Assembly: GCA_022729735.1 (NCBI GenBank)
Contig: DZAY01000025.1
Span: 1 to 33,056, forward strand
Direction of reading: 5' to 3'
Length of the DNA: 33,056 nt
From: Helicobacter cetorum
Lineage (GTDB): Bacteria > Campylobacterota > Campylobacteria > Campylobacterales > DZAY01
The notes beneath the pieces were generated by a model. The model was not told the DNA's origin. It ran no database searches and saw only the letters and a list, made by a program, of their open reading frames with translations. This document shows, one piece after another, positions 23,906-32,117 of this stretch (positions within the stretch are counted from its first letter, which is position 1; each line of letters opens with the position of its first letter). A program made the translations under genes and the position numbers.

Positions 23906-26065
23906 TTATTTTTTAATCCAAACAGCTTCGCCTCTATAAACTATTGATGGATTTTCTATCCATTTAGTAGAGTTGTATTTATAAACCTTTTGATATGAGT
24001 TTGAGTATCGAAGATTATAAAAATCAGTTCCAAAACCTACCATACTCCAACCATCACTTATATTTGATGAGTTAAAATCATAACCATCTCCATTAAAATT
24101 TGCAAATCTAAGCGAACTCATATTTACCCATACACCATCATTTGGTTTTAAAGTTATTGGAGTATCTATCCATTTTCCATCTTGATAACTCCACATAGAT
24201 TTGTAATTTCCAAATAACTCACTATATTTAGATTTGCTAACTTCTACATTTGTTGGATTAGATATTAAATGCCATCCTTTGCCAAGTAGTGTGCTACTAT
24301 TTAAATAACTCCTATCTCCAGCTTCAGCACTATCTTTAAATCCATCTTGAGCTTTTAATGTGTATAGTTTATTAATCTCCATAGATTTTATCATACCATC
24401 TTCAATTAAGTTAGCTTTACCACTAAGTAGTTTAATATATCGCTTACCATCAAATCCTGCAATTTGCTCAATTTCTGACTCTTCAATTGGTTCAACTTCA
24501 ATTTCACTTAATGCTCTATTAATATCATCTCTTCGCTCATCAACTGTAAATCTTCTACTTGATACAAATCTTGCAGATAGTGCATTGTATTGTGATTTTG
24601 TTATAGCTCTATTTAAGTTATCCATATTGATTATTTCTAATATAGATTTAGTTACATCTTTTGGAATATTTAAATCAAAAACTTGTCCATTTTTTGCAAA
24701 CATTTCTGAATATGTTGATGTATTTGGATTAATATCTGTTTTAATCGCGACACTTTCTAAAGCTGTTTGAAAATATATTTCACCATCTTCACCAATAGTT
24801 ATATCAGTTCCACTTGGTGCATTAAAGCTTTGTGATTTTGTTTCTGATATTACATTAGCATTAATACTACCTGTTGGATTAATATCCATTTTTGATTGAA
24901 CTTTGCCTACAACTAAACTAACTGTAATAGAGTTATCTTTGTTATATGTAATTTTTGCTGATGTTGGTGTAGCAATTTTATTTTCTACAACTGTGCCATC
25001 TTCAGCGATTAATTTAATAGCAATATTTGCTTTTCCATCACTACTAATAGTTGTAATAATTTCTGAAGATTTAAACTCACTATTACTTAAAGTTACCACA
25101 TTTTTTATCTCTTTTGAACCATCTGATAAAGTTGTTACTATTGTATTTGGATTATCTGATGTAATTGTGTTTGAGATTATTGTTCCAGCACTTGATGTGC
25201 TTTGTGAGCTTGGCACTATTTGTGGTGTTGTATATTCACCACTCGGATAATAATAATCTCCACTACTATAATAACTTGATGAGCTTGATGATGTTGATGA
25301 ACTTTGTGAGCTTGGAGCTGTATAAGTTCTTGATGGAGTTTGTGTTGGATTAGAGCTATTTATTTCTATTATTCCACTTAATGCTGATACATTTTTATCC
25401 AAAAGTGCAATGCCTGTTTTATCTTTTATATTTAAAGTTTGACTTGCACTTCCAAAAGTTAATCCACCATCAAGAAAATATATCAATTCATAATTTCCAG
25501 CAGTAGATACTGTATCTTTTATAATTGGAGTAATATAGTTTCCAAAAATATCAGATTGTGAAGCAGAAAAAATTTTGGTTAAATTTACATCTAAAGTATC
25601 ACTATTTCTAATAGTAAATAGATTCTTTAAAGTATCATTTGAAAAGTTTTTAGTAATTGTAAAATTTTGATTTGCTCTATTTCTACCAATTGCAAAACTT
25701 GAATTTAGTGCAGTTATATTATATTCAACTCCACTATATCCTATCATAAGTGGTATAGTTATACTTATAAATCTGTCATCACTTTTTGATTGAACAGCCA
25801 TTGAGAAATTAGCTTCAACTGTATTACCAGCATTTATACCACTTTGAACTATTTTTGATGAAAAATCATAAAGTGTGCCGATTTCAGTTAAATTTGTATC
25901 ACTTAAAAGCAAAGGCTCTTGAGTTATTTTTCCAAATTCACCACTTGAATTTATATCAACTGATAAATTACCAACTTTCACACTATTTAAACTAACTGTG
26001 TTTGATGAAACCAAATTAGAACCTACAAGTAATAGAGACACTGCTATTGATAGCTTTAATTTCAT
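23906..26065 (-). CDS. Large secreted protein with Ser-rich linker and two Trp-rich C-terminal modules
   Basis: 719 residues, unknown family. A signal peptide (MKLKLSIAVSLLLVGSNL) is followed by ~220 residues of beta-rich sequence, then a low-complexity linker (SSQSSSTSSSSSSYYSSG, residues ~250-275, with several Tyr and Pro). A second beta-rich region of ~200 residues comes next, with many Thr, Ile and Asn. The end holds two related modules: residues ~597-650 (GWHLISNP ... WSYQDGKWIDTP ... NDGVWVNM) and ~671-719 (GWSMVGFG ... YKYNSTKWIENP ... GEAVWIKK). Such modules are common in exported and surface proteins of this phylum, where I take them as adhesion or binding units. AGGAG precedes the ATG. 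First gene of the hemB unit. Confidence 0.75.
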   Translation of the reverse strand: MKLKLSIAVSLLLVGSNLVSSNTVSLNSVKVGNLSVDINSSGEFGKITQEPLLLSDTNLTEIGTLYDFSSKIVQSGINAGNTVEANFSMAVQSKSDDRFISITIPLMIGYSGVEYNITALNSSFAIGRNRANQNFTITKNFSNDTLKNLFTIRNSDTLDVNLTKIFSASQSDIFGNYITPIIKDTVSTAGNYELIYFLDGGLTFGSASQTLNIKDKTGIALLDKNVSALSGIIEINSSNPTQTPSRTYTAPSSQSSSTSSSSSSYYSSGDYYYPSGEYTTPQIVPSSQSTSSAGTIISNTITSDNPNTIVTTLSDGSKEIKNVVTLSNSEFKSSEIITTISSDGKANIAIKLIAEDGTVVENKIATPTSAKITYNKDNSITVSLVVGKVQSKMDINPTGSINANVISETKSQSFNAPSGTDITIGEDGEIYFQTALESVAIKTDINPNTSTYSEMFAKNGQVFDLNIPKDVTKSILEIINMDNLNRAITKSQYNALSARFVSSRRFTVDERRDDINRALSEIEVEPIEESEIEQIAGFDGKRYIKLLSGKANLIEDGMIKSMEINKLYTLKAQDGFKDSAEAGDRSYLNSSTLLGKGWHLISNPTNVEVSKSKYSELFGNYKSMWSYQDGKWIDTPITLKPNDGVWVNMSSLRFANFNGDGYDFNSSNISDGWSMVGFGTDFYNLRYSNSYQKVYKYNSTKWIENPSIVYRGEAVWIKK

Positions 26066-26144
26066 AATAGCTCCTTTTTTTTAATACACTTAATTATAAC
26101 CACATTTTTTTGAGTTTATATTAATTTTTTAACTTAGTTTTCTA

Positions 26145-26153
26145 TGATATAAT
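26145..26153 (+). promoter_or_regulatory. Extended -10 promoter of the Cache-cheV operon
   Basis: TGATATAAT is a perfect extended -10 about 25 bases before the chosen start codon. No clear -35. No FliA-type -10 (CGATAT) is seen. Confidence 0.5.
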
Positions 26154-26177
26154 TAATGAAAAAATGTGAGAGAAACT

Positions 26178-28151
26178 ATGAAACAGAGCTATGAAAACTT
26201 CATACAGTATATGCCACTTGTGCAAAAATATAAGGGAATAATTTCAAATCTTACAAAACAGTTGGAACAGACAACATTAACGGGAAAAGTTAGTAGTTTA
26301 AATGTAGCAAGAACACTATTTGATTATATGGATGAAACTTGTATTAGATTTAATCAATTAGAGCGAGAAATGGTAAAAAACTTAGCAAGTGAAAATATGC
26401 AAAAAGTTGAGTTAGAAGCTTCATTTAAAGCTCAAGCTCTAATTGATACAATTATTAGAAATCTGTATGAGCGAACAGCTGATGTTAGCTTTTTATCAAC
26501 AGATAGATACATTGTAGAGTTTTTAATTTCAAATAGAAATCGAGCTGGAATAGAAGAGCGACTTAAAGATTATATTAGCAAATATACAGTTTATGATGAT
26601 ATTATAATTTTTGATAAGTTTGGGAATGTAAAAGCAAAATATGATGAAGATAATATTATTGTGAAAAGTGATGATAACATCATATCTCAAGTTATAAATT
26701 CATCATCAAACTTTATAGAAATATTTAGACCAACAGATATTCAATCGCACAAAAGAGTTGCTTTGATATATTTCTCAAAAATAGAAAATCCAGAAAATGG
26801 CGAAGTGCTTGGAGTTTTGGCACTATGTTTTAGAATAAAATTAGAAATGATTGAAATTTACAAAGAGCTTAAATACTCTATAAAAGAAGCAGTATTAGCA
26901 CTTGTAGATAAACATGGAAATGTGATTAATTCAAGTCATGAAAGAATTTTACCATTTGGCACAAATGTAAAAATTTCGCTTGATGAAATTGGTGTTGAAA
27001 AATATAGAAATGAAACATATATTGTAAAAAGTGCAAAAACAAAAGGTTATCATGGATATAGTGGTCCTAGTTGGTATGGACATATTTTAATACCTTTAAA
27101 ACATGCTTTTAAAGCTGTTGATAATAGTGATATTAGTATTACAAAAGAGTCAATAGAAAACTCTGTGCATATTTCAAATGAGTTAAGAAAGTTAAAAACA
27201 GAATCTGAAGACATAAATGAAGATTTAAAAGATGTGGTTTTAAATGGTGAAATCATCGCTTCAAAACAGCACATATATTTCTTTATGCCTGTGCTTGATA
27301 ATATCAGAAAAATAAATGATTTTATGAACTCTACATTTATAACATCTATTGATGATATACAAAAAACTGTCCTTTTGGCTTTGGCTAATGATTCAAAAGC
27401 TTTGGCATCACTATGTGTAAATTTGGTTGATAGAAACCTTTATGAGAGAGCTAATGATTGTAGATGGTGGGCAATGGGTAAGCGAATTAGAACAGCTTTA
27501 TCAAAAGATAGTTTAGATAGTAGTGATATTGACAGTTTAAATAGAGTTTTGGAACAAGTAAATAGTTTATATACACTCTATTATAATATTGTTGTTTATG
27601 ATAAAAATGGTATTGTTAGAGCATCTTCAAGAGATAAGAGTTTAATTGGCACACAAATTAGTGGTAAATATATAAGCGATACATTAAATAATTTAGATAG
27701 TCAAAAATATTTTTCAAGTGCTTTTGAAACTTCTCCTTTATATGCAAATAGAGCTACATATATCTATTCAGGAACAGTGCTTGGAGTTGATAGTAAAAAA
27801 GTTGTTGGTGGAGTTGCTACAATATTTGACGGAGAGCGAGAGTTTAAACAGATATTAGAAGATATTATTCCAAAAGATGAAGTTTCATCTTCAAAAGAAG
27901 CATTTGGACTTTTATTAACTCAAGATGGAGTTATAGTATCATCTACAAATCCTGAATATCCTGTGGGTAAAGTTTGTGAAATTGATAAAAAGTTTTTGAG
28001 TTTAAAAGCTGGTGAAGGCAAAAGTGATATTATAAAAATTGGTAAATTAAATTATGCTATTGGTTCTGTAGCATCTTCTGGATACAGAGAGTATGGTAAG
28101 GATGAGAGCAAAGCTACCAAAATCGTAGCTATAATTTTTAATAAAATTTAA
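26178..28151 (+). CDS. Soluble double-Cache sensory protein
   Basis: 657 residues with no signal peptide and no membrane segment. Two related sensory halves can be seen. In the first, IRNLYERTADVSFLSTD is followed by YDDIIIFDKFGNVKAKY and a second PAS-like part with VLALVDKHGNVINSSHERIL. In the second, VDRNLYERANDCRWWAMG is followed by YYNIVVYDKNGIVRASSRDK and FGLLLTQDGVIVSSTNPEYP. The helix-then-PAS layout with NLYER, W/F and D-x-x-G-x-V fits dCache domains, which are usually extracellular; here the protein should be cytoplasmic. There is no MCP, kinase or cyclase output domain. I use ATG 26178 (GAGAGAAACT upstream) over GTG 26166. It precedes cheV by 21 bases, so it probably feeds chemotaxis. 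Confidence 0.75.
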   Translation: MKQSYENFIQYMPLVQKYKGIISNLTKQLEQTTLTGKVSSLNVARTLFDYMDETCIRFNQLEREMVKNLASENMQKVELEASFKAQALIDTIIRNLYERTADVSFLSTDRYIVEFLISNRNRAGIEERLKDYISKYTVYDDIIIFDKFGNVKAKYDEDNIIVKSDDNIISQVINSSSNFIEIFRPTDIQSHKRVALIYFSKIENPENGEVLGVLALCFRIKLEMIEIYKELKYSIKEAVLALVDKHGNVINSSHERILPFGTNVKISLDEIGVEKYRNETYIVKSAKTKGYHGYSGPSWYGHILIPLKHAFKAVDNSDISITKESIENSVHISNELRKLKTESEDINEDLKDVVLNGEIIASKQHIYFFMPVLDNIRKINDFMNSTFITSIDDIQKTVLLALANDSKALASLCVNLVDRNLYERANDCRWWAMGKRIRTALSKDSLDSSDIDSLNRVLEQVNSLYTLYYNIVVYDKNGIVRASSRDKSLIGTQISGKYISDTLNNLDSQKYFSSAFETSPLYANRATYIYSGTVLGVDSKKVVGGVATIFDGEREFKQILEDIIPKDEVSSSKEAFGLLLTQDGVIVSSTNPEYPVGKVCEIDKKFLSLKAGEGKSDIIKIGKLNYAIGSVASSGYREYGKDESKATKIVAIIFNKI

Positions 28152-28172
28152 CTCTATAAGTAGGGGACACAT

Positions 28173-29099
28173 GTGAATGTTGATAAAGTAACAAATCTAC
28201 ACAAAAACAATGAGGTTCAATTTTTCTGTTTTAAACTACATAATGATGCAAATATTTATGCCATTAATGTTTTTAAAGTTAGAGAAATAATTAAATATGG
28301 GGGCTTAATCACTCAAACAAATATGGGAAATTTAACACCTGTTGAAGGAATTATTAGTGTTAGAGATGAGGTTATTCCACTGTTAAATATTAAAACTTGG
28401 TTTTTAATGGGAGATAATGGTGAGCTTGATTGTGTAGATGAATCTAATGGATTAGATAGCTGTGTGTGTATGATTTGTGAATTTTCAAAATATTTAGTAG
28501 CTTTAAGAATAGAAGCACCTTTTGGAATTCTTAGTAAAAAGTGGAGTGAAATTTATCCATTTACTGAAGCAACTCAAAGAAGTAGAAAATCAAATAACCA
28601 TACAAAATATTTAAATGGTGAGTTGGTTTTGATTTTAGATGTTGAAAAGATGCTTGTAGATATATTTCCTTGGATGTTAGAAAATCAATTAGAAAATATT
28701 TCAAGTTTAGAAAAAGTAAAAAGTAAAAAAATGTTGCTTGTTGCAGAAGATTCTCCTGTTGCAAAACGGATGCTTAGAGAGATATTTGAGCGAATTGGAA
28801 TTAAATTTAGAGATTTTGAAAATGGACAACTGCTTTTAGATTACCTATTTGCTTTAGAAAATATTGATAATATTGGACTTATTATTACAGATTTAGAAAT
28901 GCCAATTGCTTCTGGATTTGAAGTTACAAAACAGATAAGAGAAAAGAAAAACTATTCGCATATTCCAATTATTATAAACTCATCTATGAGTGGGGAATCA
29001 AATAAACATTTAGCCATTTCGCTTAATGCTGATGGCTTTGTAACTTCAAAAAATAATCCAGAAGAGTTGGAGCAGTTTATTAAGAAATATTTGGTTTAA
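28173..29099 (+). CDS. cheV: CheV chemotaxis coupling protein (CheW + receiver)
   Basis: 308 residues: a CheW-like domain (~15-165, with FFCFKLHNDANIYAINVFKVREI and VEGIISVRDEVIPLLNIKTW) fused to a receiver domain (~187-308, MLLVAEDSPVAKRML; phosphoacceptor D240 in ITDLEMP; conserved Lys in FVTSKNNP). CheV couples receptors to CheA and adapts when phosphorylated. The start is GTG with AGGGGA upstream. The fusion distinguishes it from CheW. Campylobacterota often have several CheV copies. Its 3' end overlaps the convergent VanZ-like gene by 20 bases. Confidence 0.93.
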   Translation: MNVDKVTNLHKNNEVQFFCFKLHNDANIYAINVFKVREIIKYGGLITQTNMGNLTPVEGIISVRDEVIPLLNIKTWFLMGDNGELDCVDESNGLDSCVCMICEFSKYLVALRIEAPFGILSKKWSEIYPFTEATQRSRKSNNHTKYLNGELVLILDVEKMLVDIFPWMLENQLENISSLEKVKSKKMLLVAEDSPVAKRMLREIFERIGIKFRDFENGQLLLDYLFALENIDNIGLIITDLEMPIASGFEVTKQIREKKNYSHIPIIINSSMSGESNKHLAISLNADGFVTSKNNPEELEQFIKKYLV

Positions 29100-29427
29100 A
29101 TCGATTACTATAAAGGCTAAATAGTAAAACTCCTATAAAAATTCCTACAATATCAGCAAAAACATCAAATAGAGAAAACTCTCTATTTGGTATGAAATAT
29201 TGAATAACTTCTATCATAAAACCAAATAGAGTTAAAATTAATACTTTCAACTCTATTTTTAAATTTTCATAACTAAATGATAACAATACATATAAAGTAA
29301 AAAAAGCTACAAAATGGTTTAACTTATCCCAACTATTACTAACTGCTTTTATTTCCAAAGTTGTTGTAGCTAAATAGAGTATTGTAATAACTGAAACATA
29401 AAATGTAAATTTAAAAAAGTTTTTCAT
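29080..29427 (-). CDS. VanZ-like membrane protein
   Basis: 115 residues with about four membrane helices. WDKLNHFVAFFTLYVLL carries the VanZ family signature (Lys-x-x-His near the start of helix 2), and YFIPNREFSLFDVFADIVG is the second conserved part (D-x-x-D/N pattern). VanZ relatives give low-level teicoplanin resistance in Gram-positives, but the role in Gram-negatives is unknown. The ATG overlaps the dnaN stop as ATGA, so it is translated together with the sliding clamp. Confidence 0.8.
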   Translation of the reverse strand: MKNFFKFTFYVSVITILYLATTTLEIKAVSNSWDKLNHFVAFFTLYVLLSFSYENLKIELKVLILTLFGFMIEVIQYFIPNREFSLFDVFADIVGIFIGVLLFSLYSNRFKPNIS

Positions 29428-30494
29428 AATATTATTGGCATAATTACTGTTTGGAAATTTTCACTTTTTACAACAAATGGATGATTTGGTTCATTTATTA
29501 CACATAAAAAGCTTTCTGTATCTATATTTGATAAAAAGTCTTTTAAATATTTACTATTTAATGCCAAACTTAAATTTATATACTCATTATAATTAAACTC
29601 TATTTCTGTATTTGCTTCTGAACTTTCTGAATTTAAACTTTCAAATATAATTCTATTTTGTTCAAATGTAATTTTTATCTCATTTGATACAGCATTTATT
29701 AATCTAATAGCATCTAATACTCTATCTTTTTGTAACTCAAATGTGTATTTACTATCTTTTGGAATAATTCTTTGATAATCTGGAAATTTTCCATTTATTA
29801 GTTTTGTAAAAAATTGATAGTTAGATGATTTAATTATTAAATTTATCTCATCATAATATATCTCAACACTATCACTAAATAATTTTTGAATTTCAATAAT
29901 TGCTTTTTTAGGAATTATAATTGATAAAGGTTGATTGTTTCCACTATAAATTGTATTAACTCCCAATCTTCTTGTATCAGTTGATACTACATTTATATAA
30001 CCATCTTTAATATCAATTAAAGCCCCATTTAACTCATATTTAGGATTATTAGTATCAATTGATGGTGTTATCTTTTTTATCGCTTGTATTAGCTTTGTGC
30101 TATCTATATCTATTTTTGGTTTCTCTTCATAATTTGGAAACTCTGGAAACTCACTAGAGTTAAATGATGGAAGTTTAAATTTACTATTTGACTGTTTTAT
30201 AATTATATTATCTTCACTCTTTTCAACTATTATTTCATCATTTTTCAAATTTTTAATAATATCAAGTAGTTTTTTACCATTTACAGTTATCTCTCCGCTT
30301 TCTACAACTGTTTGATTGTTTGGAATTCTAATTTCTAATCCTATCTCATAATCTGTTGCTTTTATAATTGTTTTTTCATTATCAATTTTTAACAATACAT
30401 GAGATGTTATTAAACTTGCATCTTTCTTTTCCAAAAATGGTTGTATCAAAGATAGAGTATTTTCCAAAATCTGTTTGTTAATTGCTATTCTCAT
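29424..30494 (-). CDS. dnaN: DNA polymerase III beta sliding clamp
   Basis: 356 residues in three repeated clamp domains. N-terminal MRIAINKQILENTLSLIQPF, then ITSHVLLKIDNEKTIIKATDYEIGL (shown to ...DYEIG), SEFPEFPN at the end of domain 1, VVSTDTRRLGV in domain 2 and KFPDYQRIIPK and the C-terminal VMPIIL typical of the hydrophobic cleft tail (M-P-x-x-L). The clamp ring holds polymerase III on DNA. In most Campylobacterota dnaN follows dnaA; here neither dnaA nor gyrB is adjacent, so the clamp gene has its own promoter and a ~120-base leader rich in TCACAT motifs. It is coupled to a VanZ-like gene. Confidence 0.95.
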   Translation of the reverse strand: MRIAINKQILENTLSLIQPFLEKKDASLITSHVLLKIDNEKTIIKATDYEIGLEIRIPNNQTVVESGEITVNGKKLLDIIKNLKNDEIIVEKSEDNIIIKQSNSKFKLPSFNSSEFPEFPNYEEKPKIDIDSTKLIQAIKKITPSIDTNNPKYELNGALIDIKDGYINVVSTDTRRLGVNTIYSGNNQPLSIIIPKKAIIEIQKLFSDSVEIYYDEINLIIKSSNYQFFTKLINGKFPDYQRIIPKDSKYTFELQKDRVLDAIRLINAVSNEIKITFEQNRIIFESLNSESSEANTEIEFNYNEYINLSLALNSKYLKDFLSNIDTESFLCVINEPNHPFVVKSENFQTVIMPIIL

Positions 30495-30536
30495 AGTCTC
30501 CCTTTCTTTCTCTTATTTTAGTATTAGTAGTAGTTC

Positions 30537-30628
30537 ATGTGAAAATGTGATATTCTATTGCAAATCACCTTGTTAAGGCATTTTCACATGTGATATTCTA
30601 TTGCTCATCACATCACATGATTTCACAT
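30537..30628. repeat. Cluster of TCACAT/ATGTGA motifs, putative DnaA boxes
   Basis: Motif hits: ATGTGA at 30537, 30545 and 30588; TCACAT at 30584, 30608, 30613 and 30623. Three have the longer form TTTTCACAT or ATTTCACAT (minus 30537-30545, plus 30581-30589, plus 30620-30628). TCACATGTGA at 30584-30593 is a perfect palindrome. The DnaA box of Campylobacterota has a TTCAC core as I recall, which these longer forms contain. They lie in the transcribed leader of dnaN and next to a very AT-rich stretch. Origin element or DnaA-controlled operator are both possible. Confidence 0.55.
30545..30604. repeat. Two 17-base direct repeats, 43-base period
   Basis: ATGTGATATTCTATTGC occurs at 30545-30561 and 30588-30604 without mismatch. 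The 43-base period is about four helical turns, so both copies face the same side of the DNA, as expected for cooperatively bound sites. Confidence 0.85.
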
Positions 30629-30642
30629 GTTACTTTCGTCTA

Positions 30643-30651
30643 ATTATACCA
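30643..30651 (-). promoter_or_regulatory. Extended -10 promoter of dnaN
   Basis: On the minus strand TGGTATAAT is a perfect extended -10, giving a start near 30636. The TCACAT cluster then lies entirely between the transcription start and the dnaN ATG. Confidence 0.5.
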
Positions 30652-30750
30652 TAAACTATATTTTTGCTCTTTTTTTTAAATTTATCATTTTTTATTTTTA
30701 TTCTATTTTAATAATTTAGTATTATAATTATATTAATTAAATATAATAGT
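30652..30750. other. Very AT-rich stretch, possible DNA-unwinding element
   Basis: About 100 bases of nearly pure A and T (long T runs, then TATAAT-like repeats) directly beside the TCACAT cluster. It also holds the promoter region of the downstream transporter (TATAAT at 30723-30728). Richer in A+T than other intergenic parts of the window. Confidence 0.45.
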
Positions 30751-30762
30751 TAGGAGTCTTTC

Positions 30763-31707
30763 ATGGAACGAGTAAAATATTTTCCAATTCCATTTTTTGC
30801 AGTTGTTATGGGAATTAGTGGTTTATCAATTGCTTATCAAAAAGCAAGTAGCATATTTGGTTTGCCATTAATAGTTCATGATTTACTACTTTTGATTTCA
30901 ATTTTTGCTTTTTTACTGATTTCATCTCTCTATTTAACAAAAGCAATTTACTTTTTTGATGAAGTAAAAAGCGATTTTTCACATCCAATCAAAATAAATT
31001 TCTTTTCGGCATTTTCTATTTCACTCATTTTAATCTCAATTTCTTTATATCAATATTCTCCAAATATTGCTACTGTATTGTGGTATATAGGCACTTTAGT
31101 TCATCTATTTATGACATTTTATGTAGTTAGTTTTTGGATTAGGCATAATTTTGAAATTACACACTCAAATCCAGCTTGGTTTATTCCCATAGTTGGAAAT
31201 ATCTTAATTCCAATTCTTGGTGTTGAAATTGTTTCAAGAGAAATTTCTATCTACTTTTTTAGTGTAGGAGCATTTTTTTGGATTATTCTTGGAACTATAA
31301 TATTTTATAGAGTTATATTTCACCATCAATTAGCACAAAAATTTATCCCAACTCTATTTATTTTTATAGCTCCACCAGCAGTAGGATTTATATCATATAT
31401 TAAACTCACAAATAGTTTTGATTTTTTTGCACAAATGCTTTTATCAATCGCACTATTTTTTGCAATACTCCTATTTTTTATGGGAAAAAGTTTTTTAAAA
31501 CTTAAATTTTTTATATCTTGGTGGGCTTTTACTTTTCCACTTGATGCAATTGCCATTGCATTTTTATTAGCTTTTGATATTACAAAAGTTCAAATTTATG
31601 CTATTTTTGGAACTATATTTTTAGCAATTGCAACAATTATAATTTTGTATGTAAGTTATATGACCATCATAAATATCAAACATAAAGAGATATGTGTCAG
31701 TGAATAA
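30763..31707 (+). CDS. TDT/SLAC1-family transporter (TehA-like)
   Basis: 314 residues with about ten membrane helices. MERVKYFPIPFFAVVMGISGL matches the FxxVMGxxGL opening of the tellurite-resistance/dicarboxylate transporter family (shown to ...ISG). Later FWIRHNFEITHSNPAWFIPIVG is the NPAWFIPIVG signature, followed by APPAVGFISY and WWAFTFPLDA. The TehA/SLAC1 fold is an anion channel or transporter; substrates range from malate and sulfite to chloride and tellurite-related ions, and cannot be told here. TAGGAG precedes the ATG. It ends immediately next to the convergent response-regulator stop with no gap. Confidence 0.88.
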   Translation: MERVKYFPIPFFAVVMGISGLSIAYQKASSIFGLPLIVHDLLLLISIFAFLLISSLYLTKAIYFFDEVKSDFSHPIKINFFSAFSISLILISISLYQYSPNIATVLWYIGTLVHLFMTFYVVSFWIRHNFEITHSNPAWFIPIVGNILIPILGVEIVSREISIYFFSVGAFFWIILGTIIFYRVIFHHQLAQKFIPTLFIFIAPPAVGFISYIKLTNSFDFFAQMLLSIALFFAILLFFMGKSFLKLKFFISWWAFTFPLDAIAIAFLLAFDITKVQIYAIFGTIFLAIATIIILYVSYMTIINIKHKEICVSE

Positions 31708-32064
31708 TTAAATCATAAACTCTAATTCTTTAATCTCTTCAAATGATATTGGCTTTTGGAAAAAATGGAGTATATTAAATGAGTTTAACTCTTCTAATTC
31801 AGCTCTATTTGTTCCAGAGCAAATTATAATTTTCATATCTTTATCAATTTTTCTTATTTTTTTAATTAACTCAACTCCATTCATAATGGGCATATCAATA
31901 TCTGTAAAAACCAAATCTATATGATTTTTCTTAAATATTTCTAAAGCTTCATATCCATTTTTTGCCACCAAAACATTATTAAATATTCTGCCCAAAACAT
32001 AACTCATACTACTTCTTATTATTTCATCATCTTCTACATACAATATAACTTTATCACTCTCCAT
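31708..32064 (-). CDS. Single-domain response regulator
   Basis: 118 residues, a lone receiver domain: acidic pocket E11-D12-D13, phosphoacceptor D55 (FTDIDMPIMNG), Ser/Thr near SGTNRAE and Lys in FFQKPIS. With no output domain it could act like CheY or Spo0F, or inhibit or relay for the adjacent two-component pair. It is 53 bases downstream of the OmpR-type regulator on the same strand and probably belongs to the same operon. The cognate kinase is likely the partial one at the window end. Confidence 0.88.
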   Translation of the reverse strand: MESDKVILYVEDDEIIRSSMSYVLGRIFNNVLVAKNGYEALEIFKKNHIDLVFTDIDMPIMNGVELIKKIRKIDKDMKIIICSGTNRAELEELNSFNILHFFQKPISFEEIKELEFMI

Positions 32065-32117
32065 TTTCTACCTCAATAGTTTTTATAAAATTATAAATAA
32101 ACTGTATCATTATAAAA

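Noticed and set aside
25150-25340. Repetitive GAT/TGATGA-like triplets as a DNA repeat or CRISPR
   Set aside because: They are the codons of the Ser-rich linker of the secreted protein, with no spacer structure.
24360-25353. Plus-strand open frames antisense to the 719-residue gene
   Set aside because: No ribosome sites and odd composition; the minus-strand gene has a signal peptide, a ribosome site and operon context. Other antisense frames in the window were dropped for the same reasons.
30545-30604. CRP-type operator (TGTGA-N6-TCACA)
   Set aside because: TGTGA and TCACA arms are present but the spacings do not fit N6, and the direct-repeat layout fits an iteron cluster better.
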